A DNA stretch of 64,000 nucleotides, from positions 29,166-93,165 of the forward strand of contig NZ_JBHZRU010000014.1 in NCBI RefSeq assembly GCF_043641925.1, written 5' to 3'. A program made the position numbers and the translations under genes. Of this stretch, positions 42,568 to 51,562 are shown piece by piece (within the stretch, counting starts at the first letter, position 1; each line of letters opens with the position of its first letter). The DNA is from Paenisporosarcina quisquiliarum_A (GTDB lineage Bacteria; Bacillota; Bacilli; Bacillales_A; Planococcaceae). The notes under the pieces are model-generated. The model was not told the DNA's origin, did not search any database, and saw nothing but the letters and a program-made list of their open reading frames with translations.

Positions 42568-44235
42568 ATGAAGCAAGACATTTTAGAAATATTGCTAGGC
42601 ATTGTTCCGGAACTGGTTGATGAAAATATGATTGAAGAGCCGACTTATACTCATTTAGGAGATTATGCATTTCCTTGCTTCTCGCTCGCAAAGGTATTAA
42701 AAAAATCTCCTGTATTGATTGCAGAAGACATCGCTCAACGTATTAGTGATCCTCGCGTTCAAACGGCCAAAGCAGTCAATGGCTATGTGAATTTCTTTAT
42801 GAATAAATCCTATTTTTCTCAACACATCTTGGAAACGATCATAAACCAATCCCATCAGTATGGTTCCTCACAAATTGGTCAAGGTAGTGTTGTCACTATT
42901 GATATGTCTTCACCAAACATCGCAAAACCATTTTCAATGGGCCATTTACGGTCGACAGTCATTGGTAATTCCATCTCTCTGTTGTTAGAAAAGAGTGGCT
43001 ACCAACCTGTGAAAATTAACTATTTGGGTGATTGGGGAACTCAGTTCGGGAAATTGCTTGTCGCCTATCGGTTGTGGGGGAGTGAAAAGGAAGTTCAGGA
43101 TGCGCCAATTGAGACTTTGTTGGCACTCTATATTCGTTTTCATGAAGAAGCAGAAACAGATAAAGCCTTAAATGATCAAGGGCGGGCAGCGTTTAAATCA
43201 CTTGAGGATGGGGATACGGAAGCCTTAGCCTTGTGGGAATGGTTCCGAACGGAATCTTTAAAGGAATTCCAAAAAATTTATGATTTACTAGGCGTTTCAT
43301 TCGATTCAGAAAATGGGGAAGCTTACTACAACGACAAGATGGAACCAATTGTAGAAGAGTTATCTCAAAAACAATTATTAGTTGAATCTGATGGTGCTCA
43401 AGTCGTTGAAATAGGGGATGACATGCCGCCTTGCTTAATCAAAAAATCAGATGGCGCTACTCTATATGCAACAAGAGATATTACAGCGGCATTAGACAGA
43501 AAGCACACATATGACTTCGTTAAATCCCTATACGTCGTGGGGAATGAACAGAGTCTACACTTTAAGCAGATTAAAACGGTTATTAATAAAATGGGCTACG
43601 ATTGGTCAGCATCTATTCAACATGTTCCATTTGGATTGATCTTAAAAGACGGAGAGAAGCTTTCAACTCGTAAAGGAAATATCATTTTGCTCGAGCGTGT
43701 CTTAAAAGAAGCCATTCAATTAGCGAGCGTTAATATTGAAGAGAAGAATCCGAACTTGAAAAATAAAATGGAAGTGGCAGAAGCAATAGGAGTTGGTGCC
43801 ATTGTCTTTAGTGATTTAAAACAGCATCGGAAGCATGATATCGAGTTTAACTTAACTAAAATGCTTCAAACAGAAGGTGAGACGGGTCCATATATACAAT
43901 ATACTTGCGCTAGAGCGTACTCCATTTTAAGAAAAGCGGATAGTAACCTACATGATGTTCAAGTTAAAGGTGTTAATGACTATGAGTGGGTAATCATTAA
44001 ATTACTCAATCAATTCCCTAACGTGGTAATTAGAGCGACTACTTCACTAGATCCATCTTTAATCGCAAAATTCGCTGTAGATTTAGCGCAGTCATTCAAT
44101 TCTTTCTATGGGAATGTTCAAGTGCTAACTGAGGATGAAGGTCGTCATTATCGTCTTGTATTGGTACATAGTGTAACGATCGTGTTAACAGAAGCATTAA
44201 GACTATTAGGAATGAAAGCACCTCAAGAAATGTAA
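42568..44235 (+). CDS. argS: Arginine-tRNA ligase
   Basis: A 555-residue class I synthetase. The HIGH block is PFSMGHLRS (SPNIAKPFSMGHLRST), the KMSKS-like block is LSTRKGN (near residue 370), and the anticodon-binding domain closes the protein. It charges tRNA-Arg. The start at ATG 42568 has TAGGAGG eight bases upstream; the frame opening at 42526 lies in the T-box terminator. Controlled by the T-box with an Arg specifier. Confidence 0.95.
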   Translation: MKQDILEILLGIVPELVDENMIEEPTYTHLGDYAFPCFSLAKVLKKSPVLIAEDIAQRISDPRVQTAKAVNGYVNFFMNKSYFSQHILETIINQSHQYGSSQIGQGSVVTIDMSSPNIAKPFSMGHLRSTVIGNSISLLLEKSGYQPVKINYLGDWGTQFGKLLVAYRLWGSEKEVQDAPIETLLALYIRFHEEAETDKALNDQGRAAFKSLEDGDTEALALWEWFRTESLKEFQKIYDLLGVSFDSENGEAYYNDKMEPIVEELSQKQLLVESDGAQVVEIGDDMPPCLIKKSDGATLYATRDITAALDRKHTYDFVKSLYVVGNEQSLHFKQIKTVINKMGYDWSASIQHVPFGLILKDGEKLSTRKGNIILLERVLKEAIQLASVNIEEKNPNLKNKMEVAEAIGVGAIVFSDLKQHRKHDIEFNLTKMLQTEGETGPYIQYTCARAYSILRKADSNLHDVQVKGVNDYEWVIIKLLNQFPNVVIRATTSLDPSLIAKFAVDLAQSFNSFYGNVQVLTEDEGRHYRLVLVHSVTIVLTEALRLLGMKAPQEM

Positions 44236-44396
44236 GTTGGTAATTCTTTTAGAAAAATAACCTTAAAAAATAATAGTTGGAAACTACCTGTATTCACGGA
44301 ATGAGAACTATGATAAATTTATATTGTAAAAATTTACAAAATAGTTGTTTTTTTATTATGTGAAGAGTAACTAGGTTTTTTAATGGGGGAAGAATT

Positions 44397-45188
44397 GTGC
44401 AACTGAAAAAACTATCTAATGATAATCACGAAGAAGTTATGAAATTATTTGAGGATGATAAATTATATTATTATTTCTTGATTGATGGATTAATTAAAAA
44501 TAATTATCAAGGTGATTTTAAAGTATTTGGAGAATATCAGGATAATCAATTAGTTTCTATATTAGTGAATAATTTTAATAATATTACTTATTTCTCAAAG
44601 TCAGATAGAGACATTAGTATTTATAAAAATTTACTAAAAGAATTAACTTACTCAAAGTTAAGTGGACCGAGCTCCCTTATGCAAAAGTTCACTCCGTATG
44701 TCGATGTGAAGGAAAATACACTGTCCTATTTAGGTGTAGTAAAAAACATTTCTGCTTCAAGAAAGCTCATGGAGCCTATTAGAATAATTGAAACCGAAGA
44801 TGAAATTAGTATGCAATATGATTTATTATTATCCACAAATGAGTTTTCAAAAAGCCTACCTAAAGAAAAGAAGGAATATGTTCGACTTGAATACAAGAGA
44901 TTAAAAGATACCAGTGATCGTACAGTGTTTTTAGAGGTAAATGAAGAAATGGTGTCCTCTTGTTCGACAATAATGGAAGACAAAAACAGTGCCATTGTTA
45001 TTGGTGTAGTTACAAATCCAAAGTTTAGAAATAAGGGATATGGAACAGAAGTGTTGATAGGGTTATTTCAAATGTTGTTGGAAGAAGGAAAATATCCATA
45101 TTTATTTTATAATAATCCTGCAGCTAGAAGTGTATATCAAAAAATTGGAATGACTGAAGTCTGCGAGTGGCGAGTGATTACTATTTAA
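44397..45188 (+). CDS. GNAT family N-acetyltransferase, two-domain form
   Basis: A 263-residue protein. The first half is a weak GNAT-like domain; the second half is a clear acetyltransferase (AIVIGVVTNPKFRNKGYGTEVLIGLF, then YNNPAARSVYQKIGM). GTG start. The two-domain layout is that of acetyltransferases of unknown substrate. It may have been gained: codon use looks more A/T-rich than argS by eye. Confidence 0.7.
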   Translation: MQLKKLSNDNHEEVMKLFEDDKLYYYFLIDGLIKNNYQGDFKVFGEYQDNQLVSILVNNFNNITYFSKSDRDISIYKNLLKELTYSKLSGPSSLMQKFTPYVDVKENTLSYLGVVKNISASRKLMEPIRIIETEDEISMQYDLLLSTNEFSKSLPKEKKEYVRLEYKRLKDTSDRTVFLEVNEEMVSSCSTIMEDKNSAIVIGVVTNPKFRNKGYGTEVLIGLFQMLLEEGKYPYLFYNNPAARSVYQKIGMTEVCEWRVITI

Positions 45189-45302
45189 CGTTTTTCCTTA
45201 TTCAAGCTTCTGGGAAATTCATCAGTTCAGTTATTATTTATTGAAATCAACAATATTATTAAACAAGGAAACAATAAAGTAGAGAATCCCATACGAAGTT
45301 TT

Positions 45303-45340
45303 GAGGCAGCCGAAATTGTATCTTCGGCTGCTTCTTTTTT
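45303..45340 (+). terminator. Rho-independent terminator
   Basis: GAGGCAGCCGAA and TTCGGCTGCTTC pair around a short loop, with TTTTTTG following. Confidence 0.75.
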
Positions 45341-45455
45341 GTGTAGAGGAATCACTTCTTTCATTAACCAAACCGCAAGTAATTATTTTTTGAGAACTGT
45401 AACATTTTTCCTTATGGCTACGTCAAAGTTTATATAGAGATAGGGGGCGGTCGAA

Positions 45456-46385
45456 ATGAAGAAAAAGATGTTGGGGTTATTATTCTTGGCCATTATGTTG
45501 GTACTGTCAGCTTGTAGTGCGAGTGATGAGATGTCCGAATCAAAGAATTCCTACGATGAAGATATGGGGGATATGGAAAGTACAAATGAAATCGCAACAG
45601 AAGAAGCAGAAAATGTGGCGAGTGATTCGATTCAAACCAGTAATTCAGACGATTCTGCTGAAGTATCGACAGAAGGGGCAGTTGTTGAAACAAATCGCAT
45701 GATTATTCACCAAGCGAGTTTAAGTGTGAACGTGAAGGAATTGGATAAAGCGCAAGCAAATATTGAACAAAAGGTAGCGCAATATGGTGGATACATTGTT
45801 GAATCCAATGTCTATCAAGAAGACGATCAAACAAGCAGTGGGAACATGGTTGTCCGTATTCCCGAAAAGCATTTCGAGAAATTTTTAGCAGACGCTGAAG
45901 GGCAAGCGGCTAAGGTCCTTGAACGAAATGTTACTGGTCAAGATGTAACGGAACAGTATGTCGATTTGCAATCACGTGTTAAATCGAAGAGAGCTGTTGA
46001 AGAACGACTACTTTCCTTTATGAGTAAGGCTCAAAAAACAGAAGACTTATTAAAGATTTCTGCTGACTTAGCGAAAGTACAGGAAGAGATTGAAGTGATG
46101 GTTGGAAAGATGAAATATCTTGAGAATCAAACATCCTTCTCTACAGTGGAATTATTAATGTATGAAAATAAAGTAGTCGTACCCGAAATCGAAAGCAAAG
46201 AGCTGAATACATGGGAGAAAACGAAGAAACAATTAGCGAACAGTACCAATTCATTGCTTGCTACTGGTTCAGCTTTAATCATATTCTTTATTGGAAACTT
46301 GCCAGTGTTGCTTATTTTGGCGTTGATTGGATTAGGTGTGTATTGGTTTGTTCGAAAAAGATTGCGTCATGTAAAGAAATCATGA
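45456..46385 (+). CDS. DUF4349 lipoprotein
   Basis: A 309-residue lipoprotein: lipobox LSAC, an acidic Ser/Glu-rich linker (about residues 22-75), the DUF4349 domain (MIIHQASLSVNVKELDKAQANIEQ...), a coiled-coil (RAVEERLLSFMSKAQKTEDLLKISADLAKVQEEIEVM) and a C-terminal membrane helix with a basic tail. DUF4349 proteins are of unknown function. Monocistronic; a terminator lies near 46479. Confidence 0.85.
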   Translation: MKKKMLGLLFLAIMLVLSACSASDEMSESKNSYDEDMGDMESTNEIATEEAENVASDSIQTSNSDDSAEVSTEGAVVETNRMIIHQASLSVNVKELDKAQANIEQKVAQYGGYIVESNVYQEDDQTSSGNMVVRIPEKHFEKFLADAEGQAAKVLERNVTGQDVTEQYVDLQSRVKSKRAVEERLLSFMSKAQKTEDLLKISADLAKVQEEIEVMVGKMKYLENQTSFSTVELLMYENKVVVPEIESKELNTWEKTKKQLANSTNSLLATGSALIIFFIGNLPVLLILALIGLGVYWFVRKRLRHVKKS

Positions 46386-46478
46386 AAATAAAGCAGCTCC
46401 AATAAGGTTAAAGGGTTCTCTAGCGTAGTACAAAATCTCAAATGCACCTGTAAATAACTATTGAACACCTAAGAAATT

Positions 46479-46508
46479 AGCACCGCATATATTTAGCGGT
46501 GCTTTTTG
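46479..46508 (+). terminator. Rho-independent terminator
   Basis: AGCACCGC and GCGGTGCT pair and are followed by TTTTTG. Confidence 0.7.
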
Positions 46509-46678
46509 TCATTATTGACTGAAAAAGATATTTAAGAAACTCTAAATTTCTTTAGTAATAGCTGTTGAACACCCTGGTATTCACAACACAATTGATATTA
46601 AGGCTAAACATGTTTAGGTGAACAATGCTAAAGGAATATGAAAAAGGAGAGATATAAGTAGATAAAGAGGTGAAAAGA

Positions 46679-47230
46679 ATGGAAATTTATACAATCGGAC
46701 ATTCAAGCCATTCACAAGAGGTATTCAAAAATATGCTAAAAGAAAACAAAATTGAGCTATTGGCAGATGTAAGAGCGTTTCCAGGCAGTCGAAAATGGCC
46801 ACAATTTTCAAAAGATGAGTTTCCTAAATGGCTTAATGAAGAGGGTATTACATATGAACATTTTTTGAAATTAGGAGGAAGACGTAAGAAATCAAAAGAG
46901 ATTGCCGAAGAGGTAAACGCAGGATGGCGCAATCAATCGTTTCATAATTATGCGGATTACACACTGACCGAAGAGTTTCAAATTGGAATAAATGAACTTT
47001 TGGAGAAAGCGTCTGATAAAAGAACAGCCTACTGTTGTTCGGAGCGTCATCCTTCTCGTTGTCACCGTTTGCTTATCAGCAACTATCTAGTAGCGAATGG
47101 ACATATTGTAAAACACATCATTGATGGGAATGATGATCAAATTGAGGTCGTGGATCACGAAGTAGGTATTTGGGGAGCAACTGCGCAAGTCAATGACAAT
47201 GGGACGGTCACATATCCCAAAAATGTTTGA
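46679..47230 (+). CDS. DUF488 family protein
   Basis: A 183-residue DUF488 protein: YTIGHSSHSQEVFKNML, ADVRAFPGSRKWPQF, LKLGGRRK, YCCSERHPSRCHRLLIS. The CSExxPxxCHR block with two Cys is conserved and may bind metal or be redox active; no activity is established. The start is ATG 46679 with AGAGGTG upstream; the GTG at 46670 overlaps that site. Confidence 0.85.
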   Translation: MEIYTIGHSSHSQEVFKNMLKENKIELLADVRAFPGSRKWPQFSKDEFPKWLNEEGITYEHFLKLGGRRKKSKEIAEEVNAGWRNQSFHNYADYTLTEEFQIGINELLEKASDKRTAYCCSERHPSRCHRLLISNYLVANGHIVKHIIDGNDDQIEVVDHEVGIWGATAQVNDNGTVTYPKNV

Positions 47231-47357
47231 CCATTTGAATGACTCGTACTTCACCTAATCCAGGTACTCAACATTACTATGCTCTTTTTCGAATCGATAG
47301 CCGCCTAATATATCCGTCTCCTCAAGCATTAGCTGCTCGACGTGAAAATTACCAAAG

Positions 47358-48011
47358 TTAAATACCCTTTAGAACATTTCTTATTTCCATCAAATCATCA
47401 ATGACGAAATCAGCTTGAGCTAGTTCCTTTTCTTGTGAAAAATCAAATCGACATCCAATCGAATGCAAGTTGTTTTGTTTGGCTGCTTGTATATCGGATA
47501 GTCTGTCTCCAATGACCATTCCGTTTGTAATGCCATGCAGATTAATGATTTCTGTCACGAGATCCGTCTTATTCTGTGTATGTATTTGTTGAATGCTAAA
47601 CGTTTCGGTTACCCATTGATCGAGACCATAATAGGAAACAATGGCCTTTAAATATTCGGTTTGTCCGTTACTTGCGATAAATAGGGAGTGACCATTGCTT
47701 TTTAAATAACGAAAGAGTTCTATTGTGTTTTGATATAATGCGCCTTTACCCGCGTTAATATTTGCGATTAATCTTTCGTGGAAGAATGCATTCGCACTTT
47801 CTCGCCATTCATTTGTCGCGTCAGGTAAAAGTGTTTCCCATACGACAGGCAATGGTACGCCCATAATCTCTTGGTACTTTTTAAGTGGCGTTTCTTTAAT
47901 CCATCTGTTTTGAGACCGTAAATTGTCAAAAGTATCTTCTAGAGATATTTCTAAAATGTTGTTTGTTTGAAAAAGGGTTCCATCCATATCGAAAATTATT
48001 GCTAGTGACAT
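47358..48011 (-). CDS. HAD family phosphatase
   Basis: A 217-residue HAD phosphatase with a helical cap: IIFDMDGTLFQTN (motif I, Asp nucleophile), IASNGQTEYL (motif II) and VIGDRLSDIQAAKQ (motif IV). Resembles the phosphoglycolate-phosphatase-like/PpaX group. AGGAGG precedes the ATG. Substrate unknown. Confidence 0.85.
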   Translation of the reverse strand: MSLAIIFDMDGTLFQTNNILEISLEDTFDNLRSQNRWIKETPLKKYQEIMGVPLPVVWETLLPDATNEWRESANAFFHERLIANINAGKGALYQNTIELFRYLKSNGHSLFIASNGQTEYLKAIVSYYGLDQWVTETFSIQQIHTQNKTDLVTEIINLHGITNGMVIGDRLSDIQAAKQNNLHSIGCRFDFSQEKELAQADFVIDDLMEIRNVLKGI

Positions 48012-48030
48012 CTAAATCCTCCTAAATCGA

Positions 48031-48201
48031 TTACATTTGATTTGTATTTTTAGCTCTGATTTCTTTTAGTAAAGAGATGATTTCCTTGTTCTGCTCAACT
48101 TGTAGATCAGAGTTTTCTTTAATGAATCGAATCCATCGAATAAGAAAGGCTACGATAATAAAGGGTAATCCATATAAAATTGATAGAAATATTGTTTCCA
48201 T
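48031..48201 (-). CDS. Small membrane protein, 56 residues
   Basis: One N-terminal membrane helix (IFLSILYGLPFIIVAFLIRW) and a charged tail (QVEQNKEIISLLKEIRAK). AAGGAG precedes ATG 48201. The cytosolic tail looks helical. It lies between two minus-strand genes, probably in the same transcript. Function unknown. Confidence 0.55.
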   Translation of the reverse strand: METIFLSILYGLPFIIVAFLIRWIRFIKENSDLQVEQNKEIISLLKEIRAKNTNQM

Positions 48202-48223
48202 GTTGGATGCTCCTTTCATTTGA

Positions 48224-48646
48224 TTATTTAGATTGAAGTTGGAGATTACTTAAGCTGACAACGGGAATTCCAGCTTCTATATAGCTTCTAATCAATTTCC
48301 AGTCCGTGTTATGTTCACGTCTAAAAGTTTGGAAAAACAAATTAGCAGTATTTAATCTTTTTCCATTAATCACTAAACTCGCTGATATAACGGAAAGCCA
48401 TTCATCCTGCCTTAAGGGAATGCTATAAAGTTCATTTAAATCCCATTCTCCCTGGTTTTCTTCGATGAAGTTAATACCTTGTTCCCAACCAATTAGTGAT
48501 TCAGTGTAGCCGAAGTCTACGATTTCTCCATTTGTGATTTCCCTAGCTTGATAATCTGGAGAAATCAATTCTTTCATTTCAACTAAGGAAGAATTACTCC
48601 AGCAAGCCAAATAGTGTTTCAAAAATTTTCTGAAATGATCAACCAT
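48224..48646 (-). CDS. NTF2-like protein
   Basis: A 140-residue protein of NTF2/SnoaL-like fold: FLKHYLACWSNSSLVEMKELISPDYQAREI, a central W-rich helix and a closing strand VNGKRLNTANLFFQTFRREH. Such proteins bind small ligands or act as accessory domains; no function can be given. Good ribosome site (AGAGGGGG). Confidence 0.65.
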   Translation of the reverse strand: MVDHFRKFLKHYLACWSNSSLVEMKELISPDYQAREITNGEIVDFGYTESLIGWEQGINFIEENQGEWDLNELYSIPLRQDEWLSVISASLVINGKRLNTANLFFQTFRREHNTDWKLIRSYIEAGIPVVSLSNLQLQSK

Positions 48647-48903
48647 TTTAAATCCCCCTCTTTAAATAGATACGTTAATACATTGACGCAACCAATCTAA
48701 AATTGGTTCGTTCAATCTCCACAATTCACTTTTGTATTCTCTAAACTATTCTTCTAGACATTTAATAGATCCTTCATTTTTACTATCAATATTCGTTCTC
48801 TCACCAAAGCTTCCCTCTATTGCAGTTTAAAATCCGCGATTTAAAAGGATATCCCTCTTCACAAATCGAATAAGAGAAGATAGACGAAAAAGGAGGAAGG
48901 ACA

Positions 48904-49611
48904 ATGATTTGGAATGAAGAACTCGAATTCACCATGTTTTCATCCGCACATTTTGTTGCCATTATTGGGTTAGTCCTCCTGATAGTTCTTCTGTTTGTTT
49001 TTAGGAATAAACCAACAATCGAAGAAGGAAAAATGAAAACGGTCGAACGGTTTTTCGCTATCACGTTGTTAGCGCTGGATATACTCTATTACGTTTGGCT
49101 TTACCAAACAGATAGGTGGAATTGGAGTCATTCCTTACCGCTAGAACTCTGCAGTATAAGTTTAATTGCTGCGATTCTTTTACTTTGGACAGATAATAAG
49201 CATTTGTATGAGTTCGTTTTCTACGCAGGAATTGGCGGTGCCATCCAAGCAATCGCAACGCCTGTTTTAGATATGGGGTATCCGCATTTTCGCTTCTTCC
49301 ACTTTTTTTATACTCATGTCGGAATTATCATCACGGCACTGTATTTCACTTGGTATAAAGGGTATCGACCAACGTTTAAAGGAATTGTGAAAACGATGAT
49401 TGTACTCAATGTTTTGCTACCAATTATATTTATAATGAATATTGTCGTGGATGGTAATTATATGTTTTTGCAAAGAAAACCGGACAATGGTAGTTTATTA
49501 GATTACTTAGGTCCTTATCCATGGTATATTGTAACTTTAGAACTAGTTTCTTTTTTAATGTTTTTCATCTTATGGATTCTTTTTAGAAATAAAACTGAAG
49601 ATTCATTGTAA
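48904..49611 (+). CDS. ywaF: YwaF-type membrane protein (TIGR02206)
   Basis: A 235-residue protein with six or seven membrane helices. The WNWSHSLPLELCSISLIAAILLLW and YAGIGGAIQAIATPVLDMGYPHFRFFHFFYTHVGII stretches are the family signature. Function unknown. AGGAGG seven bases upstream. Monocistronic. Confidence 0.85.
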   Translation: MIWNEELEFTMFSSAHFVAIIGLVLLIVLLFVFRNKPTIEEGKMKTVERFFAITLLALDILYYVWLYQTDRWNWSHSLPLELCSISLIAAILLLWTDNKHLYEFVFYAGIGGAIQAIATPVLDMGYPHFRFFHFFYTHVGIIITALYFTWYKGYRPTFKGIVKTMIVLNVLLPIIFIMNIVVDGNYMFLQRKPDNGSLLDYLGPYPWYIVTLELVSFLMFFILWILFRNKTEDSL

Positions 49612-49706
49612 AATTATGAAAAGGAAATATTTTCTGAATTATTACATTCAATTTTTTGGTAATGTGTTATAATTTTTATATTCATAGGTAAGAAGGTGCA
49701 AGAGAT

Positions 49707-50948
49707 TTGGAAAAGTACAAAATTTTTGATATTGCATTATTCGTGGTGAGTGTCGCGATCGGTTTATACTTTGCGCCTTTAGAAGTAGACCTCGTTAAAT
49801 ATATTGCTGTTTTTTGCATCTATCTATTTTTCTCGATTATGTATACCAATTATAAGGTTATACAAGGAAACGGTACTGCTACATATGATTATGGAATGTC
49901 ATATAGTCAATCGTTTGCCTTATTTGCTGGCCCTTTTGGTCTTTTGATATTTGAAATTTTTTATCGCTTCTCTGTTTATTTCCAACGTAAAATTACCAAA
50001 ACAGCTGATGCCGATGAATTTACAGATACGTTCTTTAATATCGGAACTTTCGTAATTTATAATACAATCGCATATATATTCTTTATGTCTCTATATCCGT
50101 TTTTTGAAAACGTTCCATTTGGTTATTCAATTTTATTCCTTCTGGCAGCGCTGGTCATTATGGTTTTTGCAAATTCGTTTCTTCTTTTTTCCCTGTATTT
50201 AAGTGGTAATATTCATTCGTGGAATGAAGTTAGTTCATTTTTAAAGAGAAGAAGTATGTTAGATATCGTTGTTAAAAATGCTTTAACAAATGGTCTTTTG
50301 TATTATTTTGTGATGGAAAATCAATGGGAAATGCTCATTGTGTTACTTAGTTTAAATTATGTTGTCAGCAAATCGTTCCTTTCCAAACAAGAAAATAGAC
50401 AAAATGAAATTGAGCGTGACTACTTCAAGGAAATGGCGTACACCGATTTCATGACAGGTTTAGCAAATCGTGCCATGATGGACAAGCAGATGAGTGAAAT
50501 CAATGGTAGCAATGAAGTGCTAGGTATTGTTGTTATTGATATTGATAAATTTAAACGTATAAACGATAACTACAATCATGCAGTGGGTGATTTGGTCATT
50601 CAGCATTTTGCTAAAATGCTCAAATCGAGAGTTAGAAAAAACGATCAAGTTTTCAGAAGTGGTGGGGAGGAATTCACCCTTTTCCTACGTGATCGCACCT
50701 ATGAAGAGTGTATTGAATGCTTAGAAGGGTTGCGTACACAAGTAAGTGAGCAACCAGCTGAAGTTGAGTTTAATGGTGAAATGACACAGATTTCCTATAC
50801 GGTTTCATGTGGACTTTACTACAATGCCATGGTGGAAGAACTGCCAATGGAGCGAGCTTATATTTATGCCGATCAGCTTCTATTAGAAGCAAAAGGTCGA
50901 GGACGTAATCGACTAGTAGTGAAAAATGGACTAGAAACATATAAATGA
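49707..50948 (+). CDS. Membrane-bound diguanylate cyclase (GGDEF)
   Basis: A 413-residue protein: six membrane helices in the first 230 residues, a short linker and a GGDEF domain (VVIDIDKFKRINDNYNHAVGD, then SGGEEFTLFLRD). The GGEEF signature at about residue 320 and the intact DxDxFK metal site suggest active synthesis of cyclic di-GMP; I see no RxxD inhibitory site just before GGEEF. TTG start. A terminator follows at 50959. Confidence 0.9.
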   Translation: MEKYKIFDIALFVVSVAIGLYFAPLEVDLVKYIAVFCIYLFFSIMYTNYKVIQGNGTATYDYGMSYSQSFALFAGPFGLLIFEIFYRFSVYFQRKITKTADADEFTDTFFNIGTFVIYNTIAYIFFMSLYPFFENVPFGYSILFLLAALVIMVFANSFLLFSLYLSGNIHSWNEVSSFLKRRSMLDIVVKNALTNGLLYYFVMENQWEMLIVLLSLNYVVSKSFLSKQENRQNEIERDYFKEMAYTDFMTGLANRAMMDKQMSEINGSNEVLGIVVIDIDKFKRINDNYNHAVGDLVIQHFAKMLKSRVRKNDQVFRSGGEEFTLFLRDRTYEECIECLEGLRTQVSEQPAEVEFNGEMTQISYTVSCGLYYNAMVEELPMERAYIYADQLLLEAKGRGRNRLVVKNGLETYK

Positions 50949-50958
50949 ACATAAAATG

Positions 50959-50991
50959 AACCTTCTCAATTTCTTTTGAGGAGGTTTTTTT
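50959..50991 (+). terminator. Rho-independent terminator
   Basis: AACCTTCTCAA and TTGAGGAGGTT pair with a seven-T tail. Confidence 0.75.
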
Positions 50992-51057
50992 GTACGTATA
51001 AAATTTGGGTTTCAGAAAAAAGAGACACCATTCACCGTTTTGTCACCACATCCTTTA

Positions 51058-51112
51058 TTGACTTTCAAAAGTTTACCCCCTAAACTAATTTTAATGGTTG
51101 AGGGGGTAAACT
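51058..51112 (+). promoter_or_regulatory. Promoter and MarR operator palindrome
   Basis: TTGACT (51058-51063), 17 bases, TAAACT (51081-51086). A perfect 12-base inverted repeat AGTTTACCCCCT (51070-51081) and AGGGGGTAAACT (51101-51112) brackets the start region; its right arm holds the ribosome site of the marR gene. This fits autoregulation by the encoded MarR. Confidence 0.8.
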
Positions 51113-51115
51113 ATA

Positions 51116-51559
51116 TTGGATAAGCGTATTCAAGAAGCAACTGAATTGTTCGAAGAGGTTCTGATTTATGGGACAGAACGAGTGTTGAAAAGTGTGGATA
51201 ATCCACTTTGGAAAGAGTATTCGCCTGAGCAAATGCAGGTCCTGAAGTTGATTAGTAAAGAAGAGTCGATGACAGCTGGTCGCTTAGCTTTACTCCAAGG
51301 GGTACACAAAAGTGCTATTTCCAGTCGCCTAAAAAAGTTGGTGGAAAAAGAATTGGTTGTTATTATGCCATCGGGGGATAGGCGTGAGAAGTTAATTGAG
51401 CTAACAGATAAAGGCCAAGATGTTGTGGAACAATCCAAACAAGTGCTAGATGAATATATAGGCTCTTTATTATCAGATCATGTTAAAGACTTAGAAATCG
51501 AACAATTTCTCGTGACGTTTAGAAAGCTTAAAGAAATATTGAAAATGGATGGGGTATAA
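51116..51559 (+). CDS. MarR family transcriptional regulator
   Basis: A 147-residue winged-helix regulator: MQVLKLISKEESMTAGRLALLQGVHKSAISSRLKKLVEKELVV holds the HTH and wing, followed by the ELTDKGQDVVEQSK dimer helix. TTG start using AGGGGGT in the right arm of the palindrome. It lies 3 bases before the MMPL gene and most likely represses both from the perfect operator upstream. Confidence 0.9.
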   Translation: MDKRIQEATELFEEVLIYGTERVLKSVDNPLWKEYSPEQMQVLKLISKEESMTAGRLALLQGVHKSAISSRLKKLVEKELVVIMPSGDRREKLIELTDKGQDVVEQSKQVLDEYIGSLLSDHVKDLEIEQFLVTFRKLKEILKMDGV

Positions 51560-51562
51560 GAG

